Positions 1 to 7,902 of a DNA stretch of 45,974 nucleotides are shown in pieces. The stretch spans positions 1 to 45,974 of the forward strand of contig NZ_WWJY01001052.1 in assembly GCF_009865405.1 (NCBI RefSeq). The letters are read 5' to 3'. A program made the position numbers and the translations under genes. The notes beneath the pieces are model-generated. The model worked only from the letters and a program-made list of their open reading frames with translations. It searched no databases and had not been told where the DNA came from. The stretch is from Streptomyces sp. SID3212. GTDB lineage: Bacteria > Actinomycetota > Actinomycetes > Streptomycetales > Streptomycetaceae. The number at the start of each line of letters is the position of its first letter. The first letter of the stretch is position 1.

Positions 1-1052
1 CCGGGGAGCTGGCCGACCCCGAGGAGCAGGGCGCCGTACGGCTCACGCTGGCCGACATCCTGCTGCGCCGCGGCGAGCGGGCGGAGGAGACGGCGGGGCA
101 CGCGCTCGACGCGGCGCACTGGTTCGACCAGGCCGGGCTCGGCGCGGCCGGAGGAGCCACGGCACGGCTCGTCCTGGCCAGGGCGTACGGCGCGGCCGGG
201 CGCACCGCCGAGGCCGCCGAGGTCCTCCAGTCGGCCCTGCCCGACCTGCTGGAGCACGGCGATCACGTCGCCGTCCAGGCCCGCGAGACCCTGGGCAACC
301 TGCTGCGGGACCTGCGCGACCCCCGTGGGGCGTCCGAGCAGTACCTGCTGGCCGCCGAGACCGCGAAGGGCTGGGACGACCCCGGAGCGCAGGCGCACTT
401 CGCGCAGCTCGCCGCCGAGGGGCTGGCCGCCTCCGGCCTGCGCACCGAGGCGGAGACGGCGTACGGCCGGGCGCTGGAGCTATGGCGGCGGACCGGTGAC
501 AACCCGGTGGCCGAGGTGCGGGTGCTGCGCTCACTGGCCTGGCTGATGGTCCAGGACAACAGCGTCTCCGTGACCACGACGGTGCCCCGCGCGCGGAAGC
601 TGATGGAAGAGGCGGCGGACGTCCTGGACGGCGCCGAGGAACCGGGACTGCGCTACGAACGCGCGCAGACCTGGCAGCAGCTCGCCGACCTGGTGATGGA
701 GCAGCTCTACGACTACGACTACGACGGCGCGGACGAGGAGGACAGCATCGACGAGGGGCAGGCGGACAGCGAGACGCCGGAAGCGCCCACCGCCGCCGAC
801 ACGGCCGTACAGCACGAGGCGATAGCCCTGTGGGAGCGTGCCGCGGCCCTCTACGCCGGACTGGGTCAGGATGCCCTGGACTCCCGCGTCCAGTGCCTGA
901 CCCGCGCGGCCTGGAGCGAACGTGCCCTTGACCGGCAGGACGCGGCCCTGGCCCGCCTGACCGCCCTCCGGGACGAACTGGCCGCACAGGAAGGGGAGAC
1001 GGCGCGCGCTCTGGTGGCCGAGGTGGAGACGACCATCGGTCACATGCGCTGA
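1..1052 (+). CDS. Tetratricopeptide-repeat protein, C-terminal part
   Basis: The gene enters from the left edge; the first complete codon is at base 3 and the stop is TGA at 1050-1052, so about 349 residues are visible. The chain is almost all alpha-helical, with repeating Ala/Leu-rich helix pairs (AEVLQSALPDLLEHG, SEQYLLAAETAKGW, AETAYGRALELWRRTG) spaced as in TPR superhelices. A very acidic linker (DYDYDGADEEDSIDEG) lies about 110 residues from the end, followed by two more helical repeats (AIALWERAAALYAGLG, LTALRDELAAQEGE). TPR proteins act as scaffolds for protein-protein contacts; nothing here shows the partner. Its 3' end converges on the next gene with a 25-base gap. The missing N-terminus could hold another domain, so the function stays open. 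Confidence 0.85.
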   Translation, partial: GELADPEEQGAVRLTLADILLRRGERAEETAGHALDAAHWFDQAGLGAAGGATARLVLARAYGAAGRTAEAAEVLQSALPDLLEHGDHVAVQARETLGNLLRDLRDPRGASEQYLLAAETAKGWDDPGAQAHFAQLAAEGLAASGLRTEAETAYGRALELWRRTGDNPVAEVRVLRSLAWLMVQDNSVSVTTTVPRARKLMEEAADVLDGAEEPGLRYERAQTWQQLADLVMEQLYDYDYDGADEEDSIDEGQADSETPEAPTAADTAVQHEAIALWERAAALYAGLGQDALDSRVQCLTRAAWSERALDRQDAALARLTALRDELAAQEGETARALVAEVETTIGHMR

Positions 1053-1077
1053 CCGCTGACCGGTGCCGGGTTTCGCC

Positions 1078-1368
1078 CTACTGACCGAACGCGGACAGAC
1101 CGGTCCGGAGGTCGTCCAGGTTCATGACGGGCTGGAGAGACACCTTGGCACCGGTGTGGAACAGCGGCTCCACGGTGGGCGGGATCTCGGAGGCGTCCTT
1201 CATGTCGAAGACGAGCAGAAAGGAACGGTCACCTTCGCGGTCCATGAAGTAGGCCGCCTCGGGTTCGAGTTGTTCGACAACGCCCTCGATGATCTTGGGC
1301 AGCGTCCCGTCGGAGACGGCCTGGTTCGCCATCGCGGTGTCCAGTCGTGCGGTCATCATCATCCTCAT
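1078..1368 (-). CDS. Small dimeric alpha/beta-barrel-like protein, unknown function
   Basis: A 96-residue protein beginning MRMMMTARLDTAMANQAV. A GAGGGTGGAG ribosome site precedes the ATG, which supports this start over the two following methionines. The pattern (beta strand with MMMTARL, helix, AAYFMDREGDRSFLLVFDM, then PLFHTGAKVSLQPVMNLDDL) fits the short beta-alpha-beta ferredoxin-like fold of dimeric barrel proteins. Close relatives are common in actinomycetes as hypothetical proteins. No catalytic residues can be assigned. It stands alone, converging on the TPR gene and diverging from the oxidoreductase gene across about 155 bases. Confidence 0.8.
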   Translation of the reverse strand: MRMMMTARLDTAMANQAVSDGTLPKIIEGVVEQLEPEAAYFMDREGDRSFLLVFDMKDASEIPPTVEPLFHTGAKVSLQPVMNLDDLRTGLSAFGQ

Positions 1369-1523
1369 GACGCTCCACCCTCTCGGCGGACCGCGCCTGG
1401 CACCCTGTGCCTGCGCACGAGGGACAAGCCCCGGGCGCGCTCAGTCCCACCCTCCCCCGGGGCGACAACGCCCGCAACACAGGGGGCGGCGGCACGCGCG
1501 ACGCGGACCGTAGGCTCGGCTCC

Positions 1524-2429
1524 ATGAGTTTGCGCCTGAGCACAGTGATTCTGCCGATCCACCGCTGGACCGAAGGACGGGAGGTGTGGCGGCGCGCCGA
1601 GGAGCTGGGCTTCGACGCCGCCTACACCTACGACCACCTGTCGTGGCGGGTGCCGTTCCGGGACGGCCCGTGGTTCGGCGCGGTCCCCACCCTGACGGCC
1701 GCCGCCACCGCCACCTCGCGGATGCGCCTGGGCACGCTGGTGACCTCGCCGAACTTCCGGCATCCGGTGCCCTTCGCCAAGGACCTGCTCTCGCTCGACG
1801 ACGTGTCGGAGGGCCGGATCACCCTGGGCGTCGGCGCGGGCGGTACGGGCTTCGACGCCACGGTGCTGGGGCAGGAGCCGTGGTCGCCCCGGGAGCGGGC
1901 CGACCGGTTCGCCGAGTTCGTGGCGCTGCTGGACCGGCTGCTGTCCGAGGACTCCGTGACGTACGACGGCACCTTCTACTCCGCGTCCGAGGCGCGGGAC
2001 ATCCCGGGGTGTGTGCAGCGCCCCCGGCTGCCGTTCGCGGTGGCCGCGACCGGTCCGCGGGGGATGAAACTCGCGGCGAGGTACGGGCAGGCGTGGGTCA
2101 CGACGGGCGATCCGAAGCTCTACGAGACGGGGACGCCGGAGGAGTCGCGTGACGCGATTCGCGGGCAGGTCGACCGGCTGGGCGAGGCCTGCGCGGAGAT
2201 CGGCCGGGAGGTGGCCGGGGTGGAGAAGATCCTGCTCACCGGCTTCACCCCGGACCGGACCGGGCCGCTGCAATCCGTCGACGCCTTCGTGGACTTCGCG
2301 GGCAGGCACGCCGAGATCGGGATCACCGAGATCGTGATCCACCAGCCCGTCCCCGACACGGACTTCGCCGTGGACCCACGGGTGTTCGAGCGGATCGCCA
2401 CGGAGGCGCCGGCGCAGCTCGGCCGGTAG
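1524..2429 (+). CDS. LLM-class (probably F420-dependent) oxidoreductase
   Basis: A 301-residue protein of the luciferase-like monooxygenase family: a TIM barrel that binds FMN or, usually in actinomycetes, coenzyme F420. Typical landmarks are the first strand LSTVILPIHRW, AEELGFDAAYTYDHLSW near residue 30, TSRMRLGTLVTSPNFRHPVPFAKDL near 70-95, and the glycine-rich GRITLGVGAGGTGFDA just after. The C-terminal part (GITEIVIHQPVPDTD) completes the barrel. The reading frame is open upstream, but the conserved barrel begins at this ATG. No Shine-Dalgarno sequence is visible before it, so the mRNA may be leaderless. The substrate cannot be read from the sequence. It converges on kptA with a 21-base gap. 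Confidence 0.85.
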   Translation: MSLRLSTVILPIHRWTEGREVWRRAEELGFDAAYTYDHLSWRVPFRDGPWFGAVPTLTAAATATSRMRLGTLVTSPNFRHPVPFAKDLLSLDDVSEGRITLGVGAGGTGFDATVLGQEPWSPRERADRFAEFVALLDRLLSEDSVTYDGTFYSASEARDIPGCVQRPRLPFAVAATGPRGMKLAARYGQAWVTTGDPKLYETGTPEESRDAIRGQVDRLGEACAEIGREVAGVEKILLTGFTPDRTGPLQSVDAFVDFAGRHAEIGITEIVIHQPVPDTDFAVDPRVFERIATEAPAQLGR

Positions 2430-2450
2430 TCGCGGCGTGGGGCGCGCCCG

Positions 2451-3005
2451 CTAGCCGGGGAGGCGGAGGAAGCGGGGCGGTACGGAGTCGGTGAGCCAGA
2501 CTCCGTTCGCGCTCACGTGGAAGACCAGGCCGGCGCGGTGCATGGCCCCCGCGTCCACCGCCAGCACGACGGGCCGGCCACGGCGGGCGCCGACCCGGGT
2601 GGCCGTCTCCCGGTCGGCCGAGAGGTGGACGTGATGGCGGCGCATGCGGCGCAGCCCCTCGGCGCGGATCGCCTCCAGGCTGTGGGGAGCGGTGCCGTGG
2701 TAGAGGTACGCGGGCGGCTCGGCCGGCGCCAGTTCCAGGTCGACGGCGACGGTGTGGCCCTGGTTGGCCCGGATCCGGTCGCCGTCGACCGTGAAGCGCC
2801 GCTTGTCGTTGACGGCCACCGCGTGGTCCAGATCCGCGCGGCTCATCCGGAAGCCGTGCGCGGCAGCGGCGTGGAGCAGGTCGTCGATCGCCACCCAGCC
2901 GTTCGGGTCGAGGGTGATGCCGATCCGCTCGGGCTGGTGGCGCAGGTGTTTCGAGAGGTACTTGGACACCTTCACGGTGCGTCGTTCATCGGATGTTCCG
3001 GTCAT
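2451..3005 (-). CDS. kptA: RNA 2'-phosphotransferase (KptA/Tpt1 family)
   Basis: A 184-residue protein matching the usual KptA length when started at MTGTSDERRTVK. The open frame runs 40 codons further upstream, but through a DnaA-box-rich spacer. KptA/Tpt1 enzymes transfer an internal RNA 2'-phosphate to NAD, giving ADP-ribose 1'',2''-cyclic phosphate; the bacterial substrate is uncertain. Visible family features: the N-terminal SKYLSKHLRHQPERIGI and WVAIDDLL winged-helix part (residues about 12-45), then the ADP-ribosyl-transferase-like fold with LYHGTAPHSLEAI, the HVHLSADRETATRVG segment, and FHVSANGVWLTDSVPPRFL at the end. The conserved Arg-His pair, the HGT motif and the late Asn-Gly-Val-Trp are all present. 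Its promoter region holds four DnaA-box-like sequences. Confidence 0.9.
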   Translation of the reverse strand: MTGTSDERRTVKVSKYLSKHLRHQPERIGITLDPNGWVAIDDLLHAAAAHGFRMSRADLDHAVAVNDKRRFTVDGDRIRANQGHTVAVDLELAPAEPPAYLYHGTAPHSLEAIRAEGLRRMRRHHVHLSADRETATRVGARRGRPVVLAVDAGAMHRAGLVFHVSANGVWLTDSVPPRFLRLPG

Positions 3006-3058
3006 CCGAACAGCGTGCCGGTCGACCGGTCCGTCGCGCCAATCATTTGAACCCTTTT

Positions 3059-3125
3059 CGATCCACAGGTTTGATCCACAGCCAACTCGACTTATCCACA
3101 GGCAATTTGGCGATGCTGTGGACAA
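3059..3125. promoter_or_regulatory. Cluster of DnaA-box-like sites upstream of kptA
   Basis: Four 9-mers resembling the Streptomyces DnaA box (TTGTCCACA) lie in 67 bases: CGATCCACA (3059-3067), TGATCCACA (3072-3080), TTATCCACA (3092-3100), and TGTGGACAA (3117-3125), which is a perfect box on the minus strand. The stretch lies between kptA and the stop of the MerR gene, so it is free of functional coding. DnaA binding is inferred. Confidence 0.6.
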
Positions 3126-3137
3126 CGAGGGGGCCGT

Positions 3138-3902
3138 TTAACCTATTTGGGGAATATCGCTGCTTTGTCGCGTGGTTGGGGCGAGGGCGTCCAAGGTCCG
3201 TGTCTGGAGCTCCCGTTCGGTGGCCGCCGTGACAAAGGCCGCCACGTTCGCCGCGCCAACCAGCGCCTCCACGGCCTGGACCGTGGTGACGGGCAGAGCC
3301 ACCTCCCCGGTCTCGACAGGCTCCGGAGACGCTCCCTCCCTCGCGAGCCGCCGCCCGAGGTGGCGGCGGTCGGCGATCTGCTCGACCCGACCGCGAAGTT
3401 CCCTGAGGGGGCCGGACATCGCAGGGAGCGGGACACCGGCCGCGTACAACTCGGCCGCCACGGACAGCTCCTGGGGACTCGGCACCAGGAAGAGGTCGTC
3501 GCGCCCGGGAATCCTTTCCAGGACGCCGAGTTCCAGCGCCTCGGCGACCGCCCGGTCGTCCGGTTCGCCACCGAACCGCTCGTCCAGCTCCGCCCGCGAG
3601 ATCCTGGCCGCCTCCCCGTCCGTCCACGGTCCGTCCACCTCGGCGACCAGCCCCAGCACCCCGCCCAGACCGCGCCCCGTGTCCCACGCCTCCCGCAACT
3701 CCTTGATGGCGGCCAGCGAATAGCCCCGGCCCAGCAGGTCGGCGATCTGCCGCAGCCGGGCGAGGTGCGTCTCCCCGTACACGTTGGCCCGCCCGCGCCG
3801 CTCGGGCCGGGGCAGCAGCCCGCGGTCCAGGTAGCCGCGGATCGTACGGACCGTGGCGCCGCTCGCCCGCGCCAGCCCCTCTATCCGGTACTCCGCGCTC
3901 AC
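3138..3902 (-). CDS. MerR-family transcriptional regulator
   Basis: A 254-residue regulator. Its GTG start overlaps the stop of the upstream metal-hydrolase gene (GTGA at 3899-3902), so the two are translationally coupled. Residues about 5-70 form the MerR winged helix (YRIEGLARASGATVRTIRGY, LDRGLLPRPERRGRANVYG, HLARLRQIADLLGRGYSLAAI). The remaining 180 residues are an Ala/Leu/Glu-rich effector region with no cysteine cluster, so it does not look like a metal or redox sensor of the MerR/SoxR type. As last gene of a four-gene operon with hydrolases, it probably controls this operon or senses a small molecule related to it; that is inference. Confidence 0.88.
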   Translation of the reverse strand: MSAEYRIEGLARASGATVRTIRGYLDRGLLPRPERRGRANVYGETHLARLRQIADLLGRGYSLAAIKELREAWDTGRGLGGVLGLVAEVDGPWTDGEAARISRAELDERFGGEPDDRAVAEALELGVLERIPGRDDLFLVPSPQELSVAAELYAAGVPLPAMSGPLRELRGRVEQIADRRHLGRRLAREGASPEPVETGEVALPVTTVQAVEALVGAANVAAFVTAATERELQTRTLDALAPTTRQSSDIPQIG

Positions 3903-4876
3903 GCCTCCTTCCCCGGAGCCGCCCGCCCCGCCCCGGCGGCCGCACGGGCCGCGGGCGAGGACGCGAGATAGGCGACGGCCAGGCCCAGCGACCCCTCCTT
4001 CGAGGGGTGGTAGGACCGCCGGAGGTAGCGGGGTACCGCGGCGGCGAGTTCACGCCACGGGGGCAACAGCCCCTTCCTGACCCCCCTGGTGTGCGCGAGC
4101 GGCGTGTAACGCAGCCGGCCCGCGAGCTGCGGATCGTGCCGGATCAGATAGGTGGCCCCCCGGGTCCACAGCCACAGCAACGCGGGCGCGGTGACCGCCA
4201 TCGTCCCCACCCTGCGTATGTACCGCAGAGGTTCGGGGCCCCCGCAGTGCTGGTACATGTCGAACGCCACCGCCCGGTGCTCGACCTCCTCCGCGCCGTG
4301 CCAGCGCAACAGGTCCAGCATCGTCCCGTCGGCACCGGCCCGGTCCAGCGCGTCCGCGCGCAGGATCCAGTCGCCGAGCACCGCCGTGAACTGCTCTATC
4401 GCGGCGACGAACGCCAGCCGGTAGAGCAGCCATCTCCCGGCGGGGAACGGGATGCCCCAGGGGGGCCGCTCACCGAGCAGCCGGTCGAAGAGGTGGTCCA
4501 CCTGGCGGGTGTACGCCGCTGTGTCCAGCTTCTGTTCGGCGAGGTGGTCGAGCACGTAGGAGTGCTGCACGCTGTGCGTGGCCTCCTGGCCCATGAAGCC
4601 CTTGACGTCCTGGAGCAGTCGCGGATCGGTGACCAGGGGCAGAGCCTCCTTGAAGACCCGGACGAACCACCGCTCCCCCGCCGGCAGCAACAGGTGCAGG
4701 ACGTTGATGACATGGGTGGCCGTCGGTTCGTCCGGTATCCAGTGCAGCGGAGTCCGCCGCCAGTCGAACGACACCCGGCGAGGCACGATCGCGTACTGCT
4801 CCCCGGGCCCCCCGCGCTCCCCGGAGGCCCCGGAGTCCTCCGACTTCTCCTGCCTCTCGTTGCCGTCGGCCTTCAC
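3899..4876 (-). CDS. Predicted metal-dependent hydrolase (PF10118 type)
   Basis: A 325-residue protein with a GTG start that overlaps the stop of the EphD-like gene (GTGA at 4873-4876). After a charged N-terminal tail it shows the features of the predicted metal-dependent hydrolase family: FDWRRTPLHWIPDEPTATH, GFMGQEATHSVQHSYVLD and HGAEEVEHRAVAFDMY. The E-x-x-H pairs (QEATH, EEVEH) resemble carboxylate/histidine ligands of a di-metal helical bundle, as in ferritin-like oxidases. The C-terminus (SYHPSKEGSLGLAVAYLASSP) is also usual in the family. No reaction is established. Position directly behind a hydrolase/SDR fusion suggests a role in lipid or small-molecule metabolism. Confidence 0.82.
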   Translation of the reverse strand: MKADGNERQEKSEDSGASGERGGPGEQYAIVPRRVSFDWRRTPLHWIPDEPTATHVINVLHLLLPAGERWFVRVFKEALPLVTDPRLLQDVKGFMGQEATHSVQHSYVLDHLAEQKLDTAAYTRQVDHLFDRLLGERPPWGIPFPAGRWLLYRLAFVAAIEQFTAVLGDWILRADALDRAGADGTMLDLLRWHGAEEVEHRAVAFDMYQHCGGPEPLRYIRRVGTMAVTAPALLWLWTRGATYLIRHDPQLAGRLRYTPLAHTRGVRKGLLPPWRELAAAVPRYLRRSYHPSKEGSLGLAVAYLASSPAARAAAGAGRAAPGKEA

Positions 4877-6780
4877 AGCGGCGGCTCCACCCGTGCGACC
4901 GCGCGCAGCGCCCCGGACGCGACCCGGGACAGGAACAGTCCCCCACGGGCCTCCGGGGTGACCGGCACCACGGCCTGGTTACGGACCACCGCGCGGAGCA
5001 CCGCGTCCGCGACCTTCTCCGGCGGGTAGTCGCGCAGCCCGTACAACCGGGCCGCCTTCTTCCTGCGCCGCGACTCCTCCTCGGCGGAGACACCCGTGAA
5101 ACGCGCGGTCGAGGTGATCCCGGTGTTGACGAAGCCGGGGCAGATCGCGGAGACGCCGATCCCCTGCGCACTCAACTCCGCCCGCAGGCATTCGCTGAGC
5201 ATCAGGACCGCCGCCTTGGACGTGCAGTACGCGGACAGCGCCTTCGAGGGCTGGTAGGCGGCGGCGGACGCGGTGTTGACGATGTGGCCACCCTGTCCGC
5301 GCTCCACCATCTGGCGGCCGAAGAGCCGGCAGCCGTGGAGAACGCCCCAGAGGTTGACGTCCAGGACCTGCTTCCAGTCCTCGGCCGAGGTGTCGAGGAA
5401 GGGCCCCGACAGCCCTGTCCCGGCGTTGTTCACCAGGACGTCGACGACCCCGTACTCCGTGGCGACCCTCGCGGCGAGCTTCTCCATCGCCTCGCCGTCG
5501 CTCACGTCGGTCCGCTCCGCCCAGGCCTCCGGCGCACCGATCAGCCGGGCCAGTTCCGCCGTCCTGGCGGCCCCTTCGGCGTCCCGGTCGACCGCCACCA
5601 CCCGTGCGCCCGCCTCGGCGAACGCGAAAGCCGTGGCTCTGCCGATCCCGCCCGCCGCGCCCGTGACCAGCACGAGCCGACCGCCGAAGCGCCGCCCGTA
5701 CAACCCGGCCGCTCTGGCCGACGGGGCCGGCCGGACCGCCGAAGCCGCGGGCGCCTCCCGGACCGTCCCGACCGCCGTGGCCCCGTCCGGCCGCCCGCCT
5801 CCCTCCCGGTCCTCGTGCCGTGCGACGAACTCACCGATCCAGGAGGCCAGCTCAGCGGGACGCGTGCGCGGCACCCAGTGCTTGCCGGGCAGCGAGCGCC
5901 GTACGAGATCCGGGGCCCACCGGTCCAGATCGTCGTAGAGCCGCTCCGACAGGAAGACGTCGTCGGTCGGTGTGATCAGCTGGACGGGTACGTGCGCGTA
6001 GGCGTGCGTACGGGGCCTGCGCAGCCGGGCCCGCACGTTGTCCCGGTAGAGCCAGGCACCGTGCGCCGCGTCCTGGGGAAGCGAGGCCGTCGGGTACGGA
6101 GTCGCTCCCTCGGGCCCCTGCTCCATCCGCCGCAGGATCGCGGGCCACCGCCGGCCGAGAGGCCCGCGCCAGGCCAGCTCCGGCAGCGCGGGCGTGTGCA
6201 GGGCGTACACGTACCAGGACTTGGCACCCTGACCCAGGAGTTGAGCGGCACCCCGGGGGGTGGGCCGGGACGCCCGCTGTGCGATCCAGTGCCCCAGGTG
6301 GTCCAGGGACGGTCCCGATATCGAGGTGAACGACGCGATGCGGCCCTCCGTCCGTGCCACGGTCACGAACTCCCAGGACTGCACGGAACCCCAGTCGTGC
6401 CCGACCAGATGGACCGGCCGGCCGGGGCTCACCGCGTCGGCCACCGCCAGGAAGTCGTCCGTGAGCTTCTCCAGCGTGAAACCGCCGCGCAGCGGAACCG
6501 GCGCCGTCGACCCGCCGTGCCCCCGCACGTCGTACAGCACCACATGGAAGTCCTCCGCGAGCCGTACGGCGACCTCCGACCAGACCTCCTTGCTGTCCGG
6601 ATAGCCGTGGACGAGCACGACCGTCGGCCGCGCCGCGTCGCCCGACTCGGCCACGCTCAGCTCGATCCCGCCGGTCCTGACCCGCCGCTCACGCACGTCC
6701 CCGAGCCTGCCCGTACTCGTACCGTCGTTACTCAAGCCGCTGTCACTCGTACCGTTGTCACCCATGCCGCCGTCGCTCAT
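4873..6780 (-). CDS. EphD-like fusion: alpha/beta hydrolase plus short-chain dehydrogenase
   Basis: A 635-residue two-domain protein. The start chosen (MSDGG) overlaps the stop of the M24 peptidase gene (ATGA at 6777-6780). Residues about 30-320 are an alpha/beta hydrolase: VVLVHGYPDSKEVW (oxyanion HG), DVRGHGGS, and the nucleophile elbow GHDWGSV with Asp as in epoxide hydrolases, ending with a late His (GKHWVPR). Residues about 360-635 are a short-chain dehydrogenase with VTGAAGGIG (NAD(P) binding), NNAGTGLSG and catalytic YCTSKAA. This order matches mycobacterial EphD. The first 25 residues are five five-residue repeats (MSDGG MGDNG TSDSG LSNDG TSTGR) from a 15-bp tandem repeat that also covers the preceding stop codon. 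The substrate is unknown. Confidence 0.88.
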   Translation of the reverse strand: MSDGGMGDNGTSDSGLSNDGTSTGRLGDVRERRVRTGGIELSVAESGDAARPTVVLVHGYPDSKEVWSEVAVRLAEDFHVVLYDVRGHGGSTAPVPLRGGFTLEKLTDDFLAVADAVSPGRPVHLVGHDWGSVQSWEFVTVARTEGRIASFTSISGPSLDHLGHWIAQRASRPTPRGAAQLLGQGAKSWYVYALHTPALPELAWRGPLGRRWPAILRRMEQGPEGATPYPTASLPQDAAHGAWLYRDNVRARLRRPRTHAYAHVPVQLITPTDDVFLSERLYDDLDRWAPDLVRRSLPGKHWVPRTRPAELASWIGEFVARHEDREGGGRPDGATAVGTVREAPAASAVRPAPSARAAGLYGRRFGGRLVLVTGAAGGIGRATAFAFAEAGARVVAVDRDAEGAARTAELARLIGAPEAWAERTDVSDGEAMEKLAARVATEYGVVDVLVNNAGTGLSGPFLDTSAEDWKQVLDVNLWGVLHGCRLFGRQMVERGQGGHIVNTASAAAYQPSKALSAYCTSKAAVLMLSECLRAELSAQGIGVSAICPGFVNTGITSTARFTGVSAEEESRRRKKAARLYGLRDYPPEKVADAVLRAVVRNQAVVPVTPEARGGLFLSRVASGALRAVARVEPPL

Positions 6781-6789
6781 ACCGTCGTC
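6715..6789. repeat. 15-bp tandem repeat (5 units) across a gene junction
   Basis: Five units of 15 bp (6715-6729, 6730-6744, 6745-6759, 6760-6774, 6775-6789), consensus ACTCGTACCGTCGTC with a few changes each, plus a decayed sixth. They contain the stop of the M24 gene and the start of the EphD-like gene. Because the unit is five codons, copy-number changes keep frame in the fusion protein. Confidence 0.85.
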
Positions 6790-7667
6790 TCCCAGCGCCG
6801 CACGTGCGGCAGATCGTCGTCCAGCCAGAACGCGCTCTGTTCCGGATCGGCCGAGTCGGTGACCACCAGGATCTCCTCGAACTTCGCCCCCGTACCGCGG
6901 AATCCGAGGTGGGGTTCGACCGCCCACATCCCCGGGGCCGGCGGATGGTCCGAGAAGCCGTACGGGCTCCACAGCGGCGACCAGCCCTCCCGGTGCCCGC
7001 GCACGGCGTCGCTCGCCAGCCCCTTGAGCGCCTGCGTGCCGAAGCCGAACACACGCGGGGACCAACGGCGTTCCTCGACCCGGTCCACCGTGTGGGCGAT
7101 GACGCCGAACGGATACGCCCGATGACGATTGGCGTACCCCTGCTCGACCATCAGCCGGTCCACGTCCTGATAGATCGCGCGCAGCGTGCGCCGCTCCCGC
7201 ACCTCGCGCAGGATCAGCTCACGGTGCGCCCGAAGATCATCGAGGAGCTTGTCGTGCAGACCGTTCTCACCGATCCGCCCCGAGAAACCGACGTCCGCCG
7301 AGAACCCGCGGTACACCGGCGCCAGATCGAGGATGAACGGCATCCCCTCCTCCAGCCGGCGCCCGGTGGGGAAGAACTGGAGCGGTATCCGGAAGCCGGT
7401 GAACGCCGTGCGGTCCCCGAACCACGCGAAGGGCAGGTGGAACCAGTCCCGGACACCCCGGACCTCCAGCCACCGCCGCAGCATCCGCGCGGCCTCGCGC
7501 TCGGTCACCCCCGGCCGCAGCCGCGCCGCCACCTCCTCCGCGCACGCGTACCCCAGACGCTGCGTCCGCCGGAATCCTTCCAGCTCGGCGACCGATCCGC
7601 CGATCGAGCGCCCCCGGCCCCGCTCCCGCACCCGTCCTCGCCCCCGCCCGTGCTCCCGCACCCGCAC
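6777..7667 (-). CDS. M24-family metallopeptidase (creatinase/aminopeptidase fold)
   Basis: First gene of the four-gene minus-strand operon. The pita-bread fold is clear: QRLGYACAEEVAARLRPGVTEREA (N-terminal helix), LDLAPVYRGFSADVGF giving the two Asp metal ligands, the His of FGVIAHTVD, the Glu of WAVEPHLGF and the final Glu of AKFEEILVV. All five di-metal ligands seem present, so it should be a working hydrolase of X-Pro or related amide bonds. The start is uncertain: the frame is open to a TTG at 7739, and I chose the GTG at 7667, giving 296 residues. The N-terminal 20 residues are a low-complexity Arg/Gly/Glu run (VREHGRGRGRVRERGRGR) and may be untranslated. Confidence 0.82.
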   Translation of the reverse strand: MRVREHGRGRGRVRERGRGRSIGGSVAELEGFRRTQRLGYACAEEVAARLRPGVTEREAARMLRRWLEVRGVRDWFHLPFAWFGDRTAFTGFRIPLQFFPTGRRLEEGMPFILDLAPVYRGFSADVGFSGRIGENGLHDKLLDDLRAHRELILREVRERRTLRAIYQDVDRLMVEQGYANRHRAYPFGVIAHTVDRVEERRWSPRVFGFGTQALKGLASDAVRGHREGWSPLWSPYGFSDHPPAPGMWAVEPHLGFRGTGAKFEEILVVTDSADPEQSAFWLDDDLPHVRRWETTV

Positions 7668-7902
7668 CCCATCCCACGTCGCTGTGTGTGTTCGGAAAGT
7701 GACACTCCCGAATGTGACAATCCCCGGCGGCCACGTCAAGGCCGTGGGGTTACCTGTGGAAACCGGTCGGCGAGCCGGGGTGGAGGCGCCGTGCGGCCCG
7801 CCCGACCCGCACGCCCTTACGGGTTCCGTACATCTCGAGGGGGAGGCCGATCCAGCCGTCAGGTCTGACGACCCCTGTGGCCCGCGCCACTACCTTCGGA
7901 GT

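Noticed and set aside
5284-7125. A 613-codon plus-strand frame over the EphD-like gene
   Set aside because: It is antisense to clear hydrolase and dehydrogenase motifs, and its Arg/Pro/Gly-rich translation is typical of shadow frames.
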